Positions 45,178-52,676 of a stretch of 64,000 bases of DNA are shown here, piece after piece. Position 1 is the stretch's first letter; every line of letters begins with the position of its first letter. The DNA comes from DATBSL01 sp964561785. GTDB lineage: Bacteria > Acidobacteriota > Vicinamibacteria > Fen-336. The notes below the pieces were generated by a model. It saw only the letters and a program-made list of their open reading frames with translations, was not told the origin of the DNA and did not search any database. The position numbers and the translations under genes are program-made. The stretch is taken from the NCBI GenBank assembly GCA_964561785.1, contig CAZLRF010000003.1:76402-140401 (forward strand). The letters are read 5' to 3'.

Positions 45178-45206
45178 CGCGGCCCGCTCAGGGCCCGGGC
45201 GGCGGC

Positions 45207-45235
45207 TTGGCCGGCCGGCGCGCATGGGGTATCGT
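45207..45235 (+). promoter_or_regulatory. Predicted promoter of thrB
   Basis: TTGGCC (45207-45212), a 17-nt spacer and TATCGT (45230-45235). thrB starts at 45248. It is divergent from lptFG. Confidence 0.5.
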
Positions 45236-45247
45236 CCTCGGTCCGCC

Positions 45248-46165
45248 ATGCGAGAAGCGACCTGCTACGCGCCCGGCTCGACCTCGAACGTGGGGCCGGG
45301 GTTCGACTGCCTCGGGATCGCCGTCCTCGGCCTCGGGGACCGCGTGGCCGTCGAGCGCTCCCCGGGGGCCGGGGTGCGCGTCCTGTCCGTCTCGGACCCC
45401 CGCGTCCCCTGCGACCCCGCGCGCAACACCGCCGCCCTCGCCGCGGCCGAGGTCCTGCGGCGGGCGGGCGCCGGCGGCGTCGGCCTCGACCTGCGCATCG
45501 TCAAGGGCCTGCCCCTCTCGGGCGGGCTCGGGGGCAGCGCCGCCTCCGCGGTGGCCGGCGCCTTCGCCGCCAACGCCGTCCTCGGCGGGCCGCTCCCGCT
45601 CGAGGAGCTCCTGCCCTGCGCCCTCGAGGCGGAGGCGGTCGTGGCGGGACGCCATCCCGACAACGCGGCGCCGTCGCTCCTCGGGGGGGCGGTGGTGGTC
45701 CTCTCGGTCGAGCCGCTGCGCTACGCGCGTTTCGCGGTCAACCCCGGCCTGCGGCTCGTGTTCGCGACGCCCGAGTACGGCGTCGAGACGGCCCGGGCCC
45801 GCGCCGTGCTGCCCGCGAGCGTGCCTCGCGCCGACGCCATCGGACAGGCCTCGGCCCTCGCCGGCCTCGTCCTCGGCCTCGAGCGGGGCGACGGGGCTCT
45901 CCTGCGCGCGGCGATGGTGGACCGCCTGGCCGAGCCGGCGCGCCTGCCGCTCTACCCGGGCTTCGCGCGCGCCCGCGAAAGGGCGACCGCGGCGGGCGCC
46001 TACGGCGTCGCGGTGAGCGGGGCGGGGCCCACCGCCCTCGCGGTGGTTCCCGCGGGGGCCGAGGAAGCGGTGGGGGAGGCCCTCGTCGCCGCGTATCGCG
46101 AGGAGAGGGTCGCCGCCCGCGTGCAGGTGGCCGCGGTCGACTCCCGGGGGGCGCGACTCGAGTGA
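45248..46165 (+). CDS. thrB: Homoserine kinase
   Basis: A 305-residue GHMP kinase that phosphorylates homoserine. GSTSNVGPGFDCLGIAV is the N-terminal signature, PLSGGLGGSAASAVAGA is the ATP-binding GHMP motif, and the C-terminal VAVSGAGPTALAVVP follows. ATG 45248 is chosen over an in-frame ATG at 45224 that overlaps the -10 region. Its stop overlaps the thrC GTG, forming a thrBC operon. Homoserine dehydrogenase is not in the window. Confidence 0.92.
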   Translation: MREATCYAPGSTSNVGPGFDCLGIAVLGLGDRVAVERSPGAGVRVLSVSDPRVPCDPARNTAALAAAEVLRRAGAGGVGLDLRIVKGLPLSGGLGGSAASAVAGAFAANAVLGGPLPLEELLPCALEAEAVVAGRHPDNAAPSLLGGAVVVLSVEPLRYARFAVNPGLRLVFATPEYGVETARARAVLPASVPRADAIGQASALAGLVLGLERGDGALLRAAMVDRLAEPARLPLYPGFARARERATAAGAYGVAVSGAGPTALAVVPAGAEEAVGEALVAAYREERVAARVQVAAVDSRGARLE

Positions 46166-47418
46166 CCACCACCCTGCGCTGTGCGACCTGCGGGAGCGAG
46201 CTTCCGGCCACGAGCCCGCGCTGCGACTGCCCCTGCGGGGGTCTCCTCGACGCGCTGCAGTGCCCGCGCGAGACGGGACCGGCGCTGCGGGCCCGCTTCG
46301 ATCGCCGACTGCGCGACGGCGACCCGGAGGTCCAGGGCAGCGGGGTCTGGCGCTTCCGCGAGCTGCTCCTGCCCGGACGGGGCCCCGTTCTCTTCCACCC
46401 CGAGGGCAACACCCGCCTCTACCGGCGCGAGGCCGTGTCGCGCTGGGCGGGCCTTCGCGATCTCGCCCTCAAGCACGAGGGCGAGAACCCCTCGGGCTCT
46501 TTCAAGGATCGCGGCATGACCGTGGCAGTCACCCAGGCCGTTCGCGCGGGAGCGACCGCGGTCGCCTGCGCCTCGACCGGAAACACCTCGGCCTCGATGG
46601 CCGCCTACGCGGCGCAGGCCGGCCTGCCCGCCCTCGTCTTCGTCCCCGCGGGGAAGGTGGCCGCGGGCAAGCTCGCCCAGGCCCTCGCGTACGGGGCGCG
46701 CACGCTCCTCGTCCGCGGCGACTTCGACGACTGCCTGCGCCTCGCGCGCGAGGCCTCCTCCGCCCTCGGCATCGCCTTGCTCAACTCGATCAACCCCTGG
46801 CGGCTCGAGGGCCAGAAGACGATCGTCTGGGAGCTGCTCCAGCAGCGGGGCTGGGAGGCGCCGGACTGGATCGTGGTGCCCGCGGGCAACCTCGGCAACA
46901 CCTCGGCCTTCGGCAAGGCCCTGCGCGAGGCGCGCGGCCTCGGCCTCGTCCGCCGCGTCCCCCGGGTGGCCGCCGTCCAGGCCTCCGGGGCGAGCCCGTT
47001 CTTCCGCAGCTTCCGCGGCGGCTTCCGCCGCCGCTACCGCGTGCGGGCGGAGACGGTGGCCACCGCGATCCGCATCGGAGACCCGGCGAGCCACGACCGG
47101 GCGGTCCGCACCATCCGCGAGACGCGGGGCGTGGTGACGTCGGTGAGCGACCGCGAGATCCTCGAGGCGAAGGCGGTGGTCGACGCTTCGGGCGTCGGCT
47201 GCGAGCCGGCCTCCGCCGCCGCGGTCGCCGGCGCGCGCCGGCTGGTGAGGGAGGGCACGATCCGCCCCGGCGACTCGGTGGTGGCAATTCTCACCGGTAA
47301 CGTCCTCAAGGACCCGGGCGTCGTCATGGACTTCCACGCCCGGCCGGGCCGCCACCGCAACCCCCCGGTCGAGATCGAGCCCCGCCTCGCGGCCGTCGCG
47401 CGGCTGCTGAAGCGCTGA
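46162..47418 (+). CDS. thrC: Threonine synthase
   Basis: A 418-residue PLP enzyme that converts phosphohomoserine to threonine. SGSFKDRGMT carries the PLP lysine Lys115. The N-terminus has a cysteine-rich zinc-ribbon-like extension (CATCG then CDCPCGG), as in many bacterial threonine synthases. STGNTSASMAAYAAQAGL is the substrate loop and VVPAGNLGNTSAF binds phosphate. GTG 46162 overlaps the thrB stop. Confidence 0.93.
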   Translation: MTTTLRCATCGSELPATSPRCDCPCGGLLDALQCPRETGPALRARFDRRLRDGDPEVQGSGVWRFRELLLPGRGPVLFHPEGNTRLYRREAVSRWAGLRDLALKHEGENPSGSFKDRGMTVAVTQAVRAGATAVACASTGNTSASMAAYAAQAGLPALVFVPAGKVAAGKLAQALAYGARTLLVRGDFDDCLRLAREASSALGIALLNSINPWRLEGQKTIVWELLQQRGWEAPDWIVVPAGNLGNTSAFGKALREARGLGLVRRVPRVAAVQASGASPFFRSFRGGFRRRYRVRAETVATAIRIGDPASHDRAVRTIRETRGVVTSVSDREILEAKAVVDASGVGCEPASAAAVAGARRLVREGTIRPGDSVVAILTGNVLKDPGVVMDFHARPGRHRNPPVEIEPRLAAVARLLKR

Positions 47419-47430
47419 GCGACGCGACGC

Positions 47431-47446
47431 CCCGGCAGGAGCCGGG
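47431..47446 (+). terminator. Short inverted repeat between converging thrC and the kinase gene
   Basis: CCCGGC (47431-47436), loop AGGA, GCCGGG (47441-47446), ending against the kinase stop codon. It is a perfect 6-bp stem placed between two convergent genes, but lacks a T-tract. Confidence 0.35.
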
Positions 47447-49132
47447 TCAGGCCCTGTTGGCCGGGTCGGCGGGGGAGGGCGCCTCCTCCCGCTCGGAGGG
47501 GAACGGGGGCCGGGTGGCGAGGCGCGCGTCCACGGGCAGGGACATGCCGAACGTGCTGCCGCGCCCGAGCTCCGACTCGACCCAGATCTGCCCGCCGTGG
47601 CCCTCGACGATCAGCCGGCAGATGTACAGGCCGAGGCCGGTGCCCGAGACCTTCATGTGGTCCTCCGTGCGGACGCGGGCGAACTTCTGGAAGAGCTTGC
47701 CGACCTGCTCGGGCGGGATCCCGAGGCCGCGGTCCTCGACCTCGAGCACCACGTGCTGGGGCCCGCGCTCGCGCACCCGCACCACGATCGAGGCCCCCGA
47801 GGGCGAGTACTTGACCGCGTTCGACACGAGGTTGGTCACCACCTGCCGCAGGCGGTCCGGGTCGGCCCAGATCCTCGGGCAGCCCGGCGGCACGTCCATG
47901 AGCACCGAGTGGTCCGAGAGGCCGAGGGGCACCGCCTCGAGGAGGAAGGGGCCGAGGTCCACCTCGCGGAAGTTGAAGCTGAGCTGGCCGGTCTCGATCT
48001 GGGTGATGAGCAGCGTGTCGTTCGCGAGCAGCGCGAGGTGGTCGGTCTCGCTGATCACCGTGCGCATGAACTCGAGCCGGGTCTCGATCGGCAGGTCCGG
48101 CTCCTCGAGCACCAGCTCCGCGAAGCCGCGGATGGCCATCAAGGGCCGCCGGAAGTCGTGGGCCACGATCCCCACGAACTCGCTCTTGAGCCGGTCGTAC
48201 TCCTGGAGCAGCGCGTTCGCCTTCTTGATCTCGTCGTGCAGGCGCAGGTTCTCCACGGCGATCGTGGCCTGCCCGGCGAGGGCGAGGAGCAGGTTCAGGT
48301 CCTCGTCGCTGAACGGGGCCCGGCCCGTGCGGTCGGCCACCGCGAGCAGGCCGAGGATCGTGGGCCCCCGCGTGATCGGGGCGATCATCAGCGACTGCAG
48401 GCCGAGGTCGGCCACGAGGTCGGGCAGCAGGCGCGAGTCGGCCTGCGCCTTGTTGGAGAGCAGCGGCCCGTTGCGGCGGAAGTTCCAGCGCGAGTCGGCC
48501 TCGCCGTCCACCTTGTAGCGGACCCGCGCGACCTGCTCCGGGCTGAGGCCGAAGCCGGGGGCCTGGCCCACGAGCTGCCGGCGCTCGCGGTCGAAGAGCA
48601 GGACGAGGCCCCGCTCCGCCTTGAGCATCTCCGCGCTGTGCCGCGAGAGGTGGGCGTAGAGGGCCTCCGCGCCCCCGGCGAGGGAGAACGCCCAGGACAT
48701 CTTGTACAGCCCCAGCAGCTCGCTCGTCTTCTTCTGGAGCACGCGCCGGTCGGCGAGCTCGCGCAGCAGGCGGGACACGCGGATGTGCAGCTCGGTGGGC
48801 TGGAGCGGCTCGGCCCGCTGGACGTCGTCGACCTCGGCGGGCACGCCCTGGGGGTCGAACCCGTAGAGAACGAGGATCCGCACGTCGCCGCCGAGGGCCT
48901 GGCGCACCCCGCGGACGACCGAGGCCATCGGCGGGTCGACGAGGGAGTGGGAGGCGAGCACGAGGTCGGGCGAGCAGTCCACCACGCCCTGCACGATGCG
49001 GCGCCCGGGCACCACGACCGTCACGCGGTGCCCCGCGCTGCGCAGCAGGCGGGCGAGCTCTTCGGCGCGCTCGGGGTCCTCGTGGACGAGGGCGATGTGT
49101 CCGAGGGGACCGGCCGCCGCGGCCGCGATCAT
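47447..49132 (-). CDS. GAF-domain sensor histidine kinase with degenerate receiver
   Basis: A 561-residue kinase. Residues about 10-120 look like a receiver (IALVHEDPERAEELARLLRS), but the phospho-Asp position reads Ser61 (PDLVLASHSL), so it is probably not phosphorylated. A GAF domain follows (about residues 150-300, with APITRGPTILGLLAVADRTG). The kinase core has H-box HDFRRPLMAIRGF (His325), N-box LRQVVTNLVSNAVKYSP, and G-boxes DRGLGIPPEQV and GTGLGLYICRLIVEGHGG. It has no membrane helix, so it senses a cytoplasmic signal. The response regulator gene lies 4 nt upstream in the same operon. Confidence 0.88.
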   Translation of the reverse strand: MIAAAAAGPLGHIALVHEDPERAEELARLLRSAGHRVTVVVPGRRIVQGVVDCSPDLVLASHSLVDPPMASVVRGVRQALGGDVRILVLYGFDPQGVPAEVDDVQRAEPLQPTELHIRVSRLLRELADRRVLQKKTSELLGLYKMSWAFSLAGGAEALYAHLSRHSAEMLKAERGLVLLFDRERRQLVGQAPGFGLSPEQVARVRYKVDGEADSRWNFRRNGPLLSNKAQADSRLLPDLVADLGLQSLMIAPITRGPTILGLLAVADRTGRAPFSDEDLNLLLALAGQATIAVENLRLHDEIKKANALLQEYDRLKSEFVGIVAHDFRRPLMAIRGFAELVLEEPDLPIETRLEFMRTVISETDHLALLANDTLLITQIETGQLSFNFREVDLGPFLLEAVPLGLSDHSVLMDVPPGCPRIWADPDRLRQVVTNLVSNAVKYSPSGASIVVRVRERGPQHVVLEVEDRGLGIPPEQVGKLFQKFARVRTEDHMKVSGTGLGLYICRLIVEGHGGQIWVESELGRGSTFGMSLPVDARLATRPPFPSEREEAPSPADPANRA

Positions 49133-49136
49133 CGGC

Positions 49137-49538
49137 TCAAGCGTGGTCCGGGCGCTTGGACCGCTCGATCGAGGTGAACAGGTTCACGATCGAGCGCAGC
49201 GCGGCCCGGGCGATCGGCTTCACCAGGTAGGAGTCGCCGCCCGCCTCGCGGCCCGCCGTGTAGTCCTTGAGGTCGCCCTTCGCGGTGACGAACACGATCG
49301 GGACCTTCTTGTCCACGTGGCGCAAGGCGCGGCACACCGAGTAGCCGTCCATGTCGGGGAGGTTCACGTCGAGGAGGACGAGGTCGAAGGGCCCCTGCTT
49401 GTCGGCGGCCTTCAGGCACTCGGTGCCGGTGCCCGCCTCGAAGACCTCGAACTGCTCCGCCTTCTCGGCCTCGAGGATCGTCCGGATGAGGGCGCGCGTC
49501 GGAACGTGGTCGTCGACGACGAGGACTCGCTTGGCCAT
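49137..49538 (-). CDS. Single-domain response regulator
   Basis: A 133-residue CheY-like protein with no output domain. VLVVDDHVPTRALI holds the acidic pair, FDLVLLDVNLPDMDG holds phospho-Asp57, VPIVFVTAKGD has the Thr, and SYLVKPIAR has the conserved Lys-Pro. The ATG at 49538 is preceded by GGGAGAG. It precedes the kinase gene by 4 nt, so the two should work together, possibly through further regulators encoded elsewhere. Confidence 0.92.
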   Translation of the reverse strand: MAKRVLVVDDHVPTRALIRTILEAEKAEQFEVFEAGTGTECLKAADKQGPFDLVLLDVNLPDMDGYSVCRALRHVDKKVPIVFVTAKGDLKDYTAGREAGGDSYLVKPIARAALRSIVNLFTSIERSKRPDHA

Positions 49539-49570
49539 TTCTCTCCCTCGCGGAACGCCTCTCCGCGTGC

Positions 49571-49576
49571 ATTCTA
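49571..49576 (-). promoter_or_regulatory. Predicted -10 box of the two-component operon
   Basis: Minus strand TAGAAT (49576-49571), 33 nt before the ATG at 49538. No clear -35. From here to 49897 the stretch holds no gene; it has only the operator/promoter elements listed next. Confidence 0.4.
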
Positions 49577-49828
49577 ATCCCATCCGGGCGTGTCCGAGCG
49601 GCAGCAGACCTTTCCGGATCCGAGCACGAGCGTCCACGCGGGCGGCTCGTCCGACGCCGCGCGACTCCCGGGGGCCTCTCGGGTGAGCGGCCCGCCGCTG
49701 GCCCCTGGGTCGAAGGGGACCGGCGCGGTTCGCAGAGAAGCCTCTCGTGGCGTCTTTCAACTGAATCGCCCGCATGTCATTGGCAGATTGTAAGTTGCCA
49801 GCGCACGGGAGACCCGCCTACATGGTTC

Positions 49829-49868
49829 CGATAACACATATTATCGAGGTTGTCTAATAGGTTGACAA
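49829..49868. promoter_or_regulatory. Two inverted repeats upstream of the small zinc-site gene
   Basis: CGATAA, 6 nt, TTATCG (49829-49846) and TTGTC, 9 nt, GACAA (49850-49868). The second overlaps the -35 box. The region is markedly AT-richer than its surroundings. Both are candidate operator sites. Confidence 0.5.
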
Positions 49869-49891
49869 AACTATGCGACCTTGGGTAGTCT
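49862..49891 (+). promoter_or_regulatory. Promoter of the small zinc-site protein (leaderless)
   Basis: TTGACA (49862-49867), 18 nt, TAGTCT (49886-49891). The ATG at 49898 is 7 nt after the box, without a Shine-Dalgarno. Confidence 0.65.
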
Positions 49892-49897
49892 CCCGCC

Positions 49898-50314
49898 ATG
49901 GCGCGCCCCGCCCTCACCGAAGACCAGGTCCAGGCCAAGGTGGCCCTCTACTGCCAGCGGTACGACGTCCATCCGGGCCCCGGAGGCCTCCCGCCGTTCC
50001 CGGCCGGCAAGCGCGAAACCCGCCAGCACCGCGAGTGGCAGACCGTCTACCGCGCTCTGCAGCGCCTGCGCCGGCGCGGCGCCGCCTCGGCGCCACCCCC
50101 CGAACCGCACGACGCATCGGTTGCGACGGCGTCGTGCCCTGTCTGCTCCCGGCCGATCGAGCCGGATCTCGGCGTGCCGTACGCCCGCCGGTCGCGCTCC
50201 CGAAGCGTCGTCCTGCACCCGGCCTGCGCCCAGCTCGCGCGCCTGGGCGAAACCCTCGGTCCGGATGCCCTCGTGGGCCTGCAGCGCTTCCTCTGGCCCG
50301 GACGGCGGCTTTAG
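49898..50314 (+). CDS. Small protein with CxxC...HxxC zinc-type site
   Basis: A 138-residue protein of unknown family. The N-terminal part (LTEDQVQAKVALYCQRYDVH, then REWQTVYRALQRLRRRG) is basic and helical. The C-terminal part has SCPVCSRPIEPDLGVPYA followed by VVLHPACAQLARLG, a CxxC plus HxxC arrangement like a treble-clef zinc finger. It has its own strong leaderless promoter with inverted repeats, which points to tight regulation. It may bind nucleic acid, but nothing proves this. Gene neighbours give no clue. Confidence 0.65.
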   Translation: MARPALTEDQVQAKVALYCQRYDVHPGPGGLPPFPAGKRETRQHREWQTVYRALQRLRRRGAASAPPPEPHDASVATASCPVCSRPIEPDLGVPYARRSRSRSVVLHPACAQLARLGETLGPDALVGLQRFLWPGRRL

Positions 50315-50436
50315 CTACTCCCGGAACGCGAGGAGGCGCGGAAGCCGGACGCCCCGGACGCTCCCGCCGGGGCCTCGTAACGCCAGCCGCCCCGGCCTCG
50401 TACGTCCACAGCGGCCGCACGAGCGCGCCTCCCGGC

Positions 50437-50442
50437 TACAAT
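50437..50442 (+). promoter_or_regulatory. Possible -10 box of the HEAT-like gene
   Basis: TACAAT, 10 nt before the ATG at 50452. No -35 recognised. Confidence 0.35.
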
Positions 50443-50451
50443 GGCGCCACC

Positions 50452-51513
50452 ATGGCGGTCCGGCGCTTCGGGCTCGTGTCGCTGGCGGTGCTTCTCGCGA
50501 GGTCCGCCGCCGGCGCAACGCCTGCCGTTGCCCCTTCGGAGCCCCACGCCGTGGGCGCTGCCGCGCTCCTCGTCGTCGGCCCGCTGTCCGCGAAGGAGCT
50601 CCAGCGTTGGGCCGACCTGCTGGTCGACTCCCGGCCCCTCGCGCGGGCGACGGCGGCCCGCCTCGCCACCGTGCGTGGGGTGGCGCCCCTCGCGCCGACC
50701 CTGATGCTGGCGCTCGAGAAGGAGACCGATGCGCTCGCGGTGCGCGAGATGATCCGCGCCCTCGGCGTCCTGTCCCCCGGCGTCGCCGACGATGCCCTGT
50801 TCGCAGCGGCGCGCCGCTTCGAGGGAGGGCTCGACGCCGACCTCGCGCGCGCTCTGGGGCTGCGCGGTCCCGGCGCCCTCGCGCTGGCCCCACGCCTCGC
50901 CGCCCTGGACCCCGCCGGCGGCTGGTGGAGCTACTTCGCGTGGGCCACTCGCAACGGGACCGCGTCCGTCGCGGAGGCGGCCGCGGCCGCACTCTCGACC
51001 GGACAATCCGAGCCCTGGCGCCATCTCCTGGCCCTCGCGCGCGACGTCGAGGTCCACCTGCCCGACGAGCCGTTGGCGCGGTCGCTGGAGGGCGCCGACG
51101 CCGTCGTTCGCCGCGCGACCCTGTGGCACCTGCTCGCCGCCGGCCACCCCAGGCCCGCCGGGGGCTCGCCGCTGGCCCGCGCTCACTCGGCGGCGCCCGA
51201 GGCACGAGGGGAAGGGAGCCCCGCTTCCCTGCTCGCGTTCGAGCTGCTGGGGCGCGCCTGGGGCCAGCCCGCCCGCGATTCGACGGCGGCGATCGGATCC
51301 ATCACCCCCGGGGAGGCGCGGGCCATCCCGGCCACCCGCCGGGTGCGCGACGTGCTTCGCGAGTCCGAGCGCAAGGCCCTCGCGAAGGTCCTCTTCGGGG
51401 AAGGCAAGGAACGCTGGACTGATGACGAGGACGGCCGCGCTCGACTCGATCGCCGCAGCCCGCCCGAGTCCGTGCGGACGGCCGAGGGCTGCGCGGGCTC
51501 ACGGAAGAAGTGA
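50452..51513 (+). CDS. Exported HEAT-like repeat protein, probably truncated
   Basis: A 353-residue protein with signal peptide MAVRRFGLVSLAVLLARSAA. It is made of Ala/Leu-rich paired helices, for example ELQRWADLLVDSRPLARATA and AVREMIRALGVLSPGVADDA, resembling HEAT repeats. The C-terminal 60 residues are charged and poorly structured, ending with GCAGSRKK. In the same frame, right after the TGA, comes a piece of a TonB C-terminal domain (see next entry). So this may be the first part of an original HEAT-TonB fusion gene that was cut by a premature stop and a deletion. Confidence 0.6.
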   Translation: MAVRRFGLVSLAVLLARSAAGATPAVAPSEPHAVGAAALLVVGPLSAKELQRWADLLVDSRPLARATAARLATVRGVAPLAPTLMLALEKETDALAVREMIRALGVLSPGVADDALFAAARRFEGGLDADLARALGLRGPGALALAPRLAALDPAGGWWSYFAWATRNGTASVAEAAAAALSTGQSEPWRHLLALARDVEVHLPDEPLARSLEGADAVVRRATLWHLLAAGHPRPAGGSPLARAHSAAPEARGEGSPASLLAFELLGRAWGQPARDSTAAIGSITPGEARAIPATRRVRDVLRESERKALAKVLFGEGKERWTDDEDGRARLDRRSPPESVRTAEGCAGSRKK

Positions 51514-51675
51514 TGTCCGCAGCTCGTTCGGGTCCTCCAGTCCGAGCACGCCGATCTCAGTGGCGCCGCCCTGCGCGCCGTGGCCATGTGGCGGTACACG
51601 CCGACACTCCTCGACGGCGTGGCCGTTCCCGTCGTCATGACCGTCACGGTCGACTTCGACCTGCGGCCGCGATGA
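51514..51675 (+). pseudogene. Remnant of a TonB C-terminal domain
   Basis: Reading in frame after the TGA at 51511 gives LVRVLQSEHADLSGAALRAV, MWRYTPTLLDGVAVPVVMTV and TVDFDLRP, then TGA. This is the end of a TonB_C domain: AALxAVxxWRYxPxLLxG followed by PVxMTVTVxF. There is no start codon with a reasonable N-terminal region, and the upstream half of the domain is missing. It shares the frame of the HEAT-like gene. I read it as decay of a once longer gene. Confidence 0.6.
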
Positions 51676-51688
51676 GCGAGAGGACCGT

Positions 51689-52414
51689 CTAGATCCCGCT
51701 CGCGATCGAGATCGTGAAGCCGTCGGGGTCGACCACCGCGAGCTCGCGCCCGCCCCAGGGCTGGTCCTTCGGCTCCTCGAGCAGCGCCACCCCGGCGGCA
51801 CGGACGCGCGCGGCGATCGCGTCGACGTCCTGCGTCGTCCCGCAGTAGATCCGGAAGCCCTGGCCCTTCACCCGGTCGTGGCCCTTCTTCCAGTTGTCCT
51901 GCCCCAGCCAGAAGGTCACGCTGCCCGCCACGAGCTCGACCCCGCGCAGCTCGCCGTTCTCCTCCCAGCGCTCCTTGACCGTGAAGCCGAGCACGTCGCG
52001 GTAGAAGACGAGGCTGTGCTGGAGGTCGTTCACCGTGAAGCTGGGGCCGGCCGACCGCAGTCGAAGGCTCTCCGGCTGCTGCCGGTCCTTCAGCACGGGC
52101 GCGCTCGGCTTGGGCGTCGGGGGCCGCACGGCCTTCCGACGCGTGGCTTTGCGCTGCACGGTCTTCTTCGGCGCGACCTTCTTGCGCGCGACCGGCGCCG
52201 CCTTCGGCGGAGCGGCCCTTCGCGGCCGGACCCGCTTCGCCGCGGGCAAAGCGGGAACCTCGGCGTCCGCCGCCGCCCGCCGGGCGAGACGCGCGGCTTC
52301 CCTGGCGGCCTGCTTCGCCGCCTTCTTCTCGGCCTTGCGGGCCTTCTTCTCCGCCTTCCTCGCCTTCTTCTCCGCCTTGCGCTCGGCCTTGCCGCTCTTC
52401 TTCCCACCCGCCAT
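51689..52414 (-). CDS. VOC-family protein with histone-H1-like N-terminal tail
   Basis: A 241-residue protein in two parts. Residues 1 to about 120 are a Lys/Ala/Pro/Arg-rich tail of H1-like type (KKSGKAERKAEKKARKAEKK, later blocks such as RKKVAPKKTVQRKATRRK). Residues about 125-241 form a VOC (glyoxalase-like) domain: FTVNDLQHSLVFYRDVLGFT, TFWLGQDNWKKGHDRVKGQG and ELAVVDPDGFTISI. The tail could bind DNA or RNA or acidic polymers. VOC metal ligands are only partly visible. GGGGAGG precedes the ATG. The combination is unusual. Confidence 0.8.
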   Translation of the reverse strand: MAGGKKSGKAERKAEKKARKAEKKARKAEKKAAKQAAREAARLARRAAADAEVPALPAAKRVRPRRAAPPKAAPVARKKVAPKKTVQRKATRRKAVRPPTPKPSAPVLKDRQQPESLRLRSAGPSFTVNDLQHSLVFYRDVLGFTVKERWEENGELRGVELVAGSVTFWLGQDNWKKGHDRVKGQGFRIYCGTTQDVDAIAARVRAAGVALLEEPKDQPWGGRELAVVDPDGFTISIASGI

Positions 52415-52676
52415 GACGTTCCTCCCCTCTCGCGGGCGTCAGCCCGCCAGCGTTTCTGCGGCGCCCGCCCCGCTCTGCCGCGCCAGCGACACGCACAAGC
52501 GCAATGCCGCGTCGCACCGCGGGATCTTATCGCGAGTCGCCGAGCGCCATCCCGGACCGATCGCCCGTCCGTTCTCTTCCGACCGACCGGAATCCGTCCC
52601 GCCACGACACGATCGACGCCTCGCAAGGTGATGCACAGCACTCACTTAGGAGGCCGAGCGGCGTAGCCCGTTCCAC

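Noticed and set aside
40753..45249. A minus-strand frame of about 1500 codons including the lptFG region
   Set aside because: It is out of frame with LptF/LptG motifs and runs antisense through the PHP gene.
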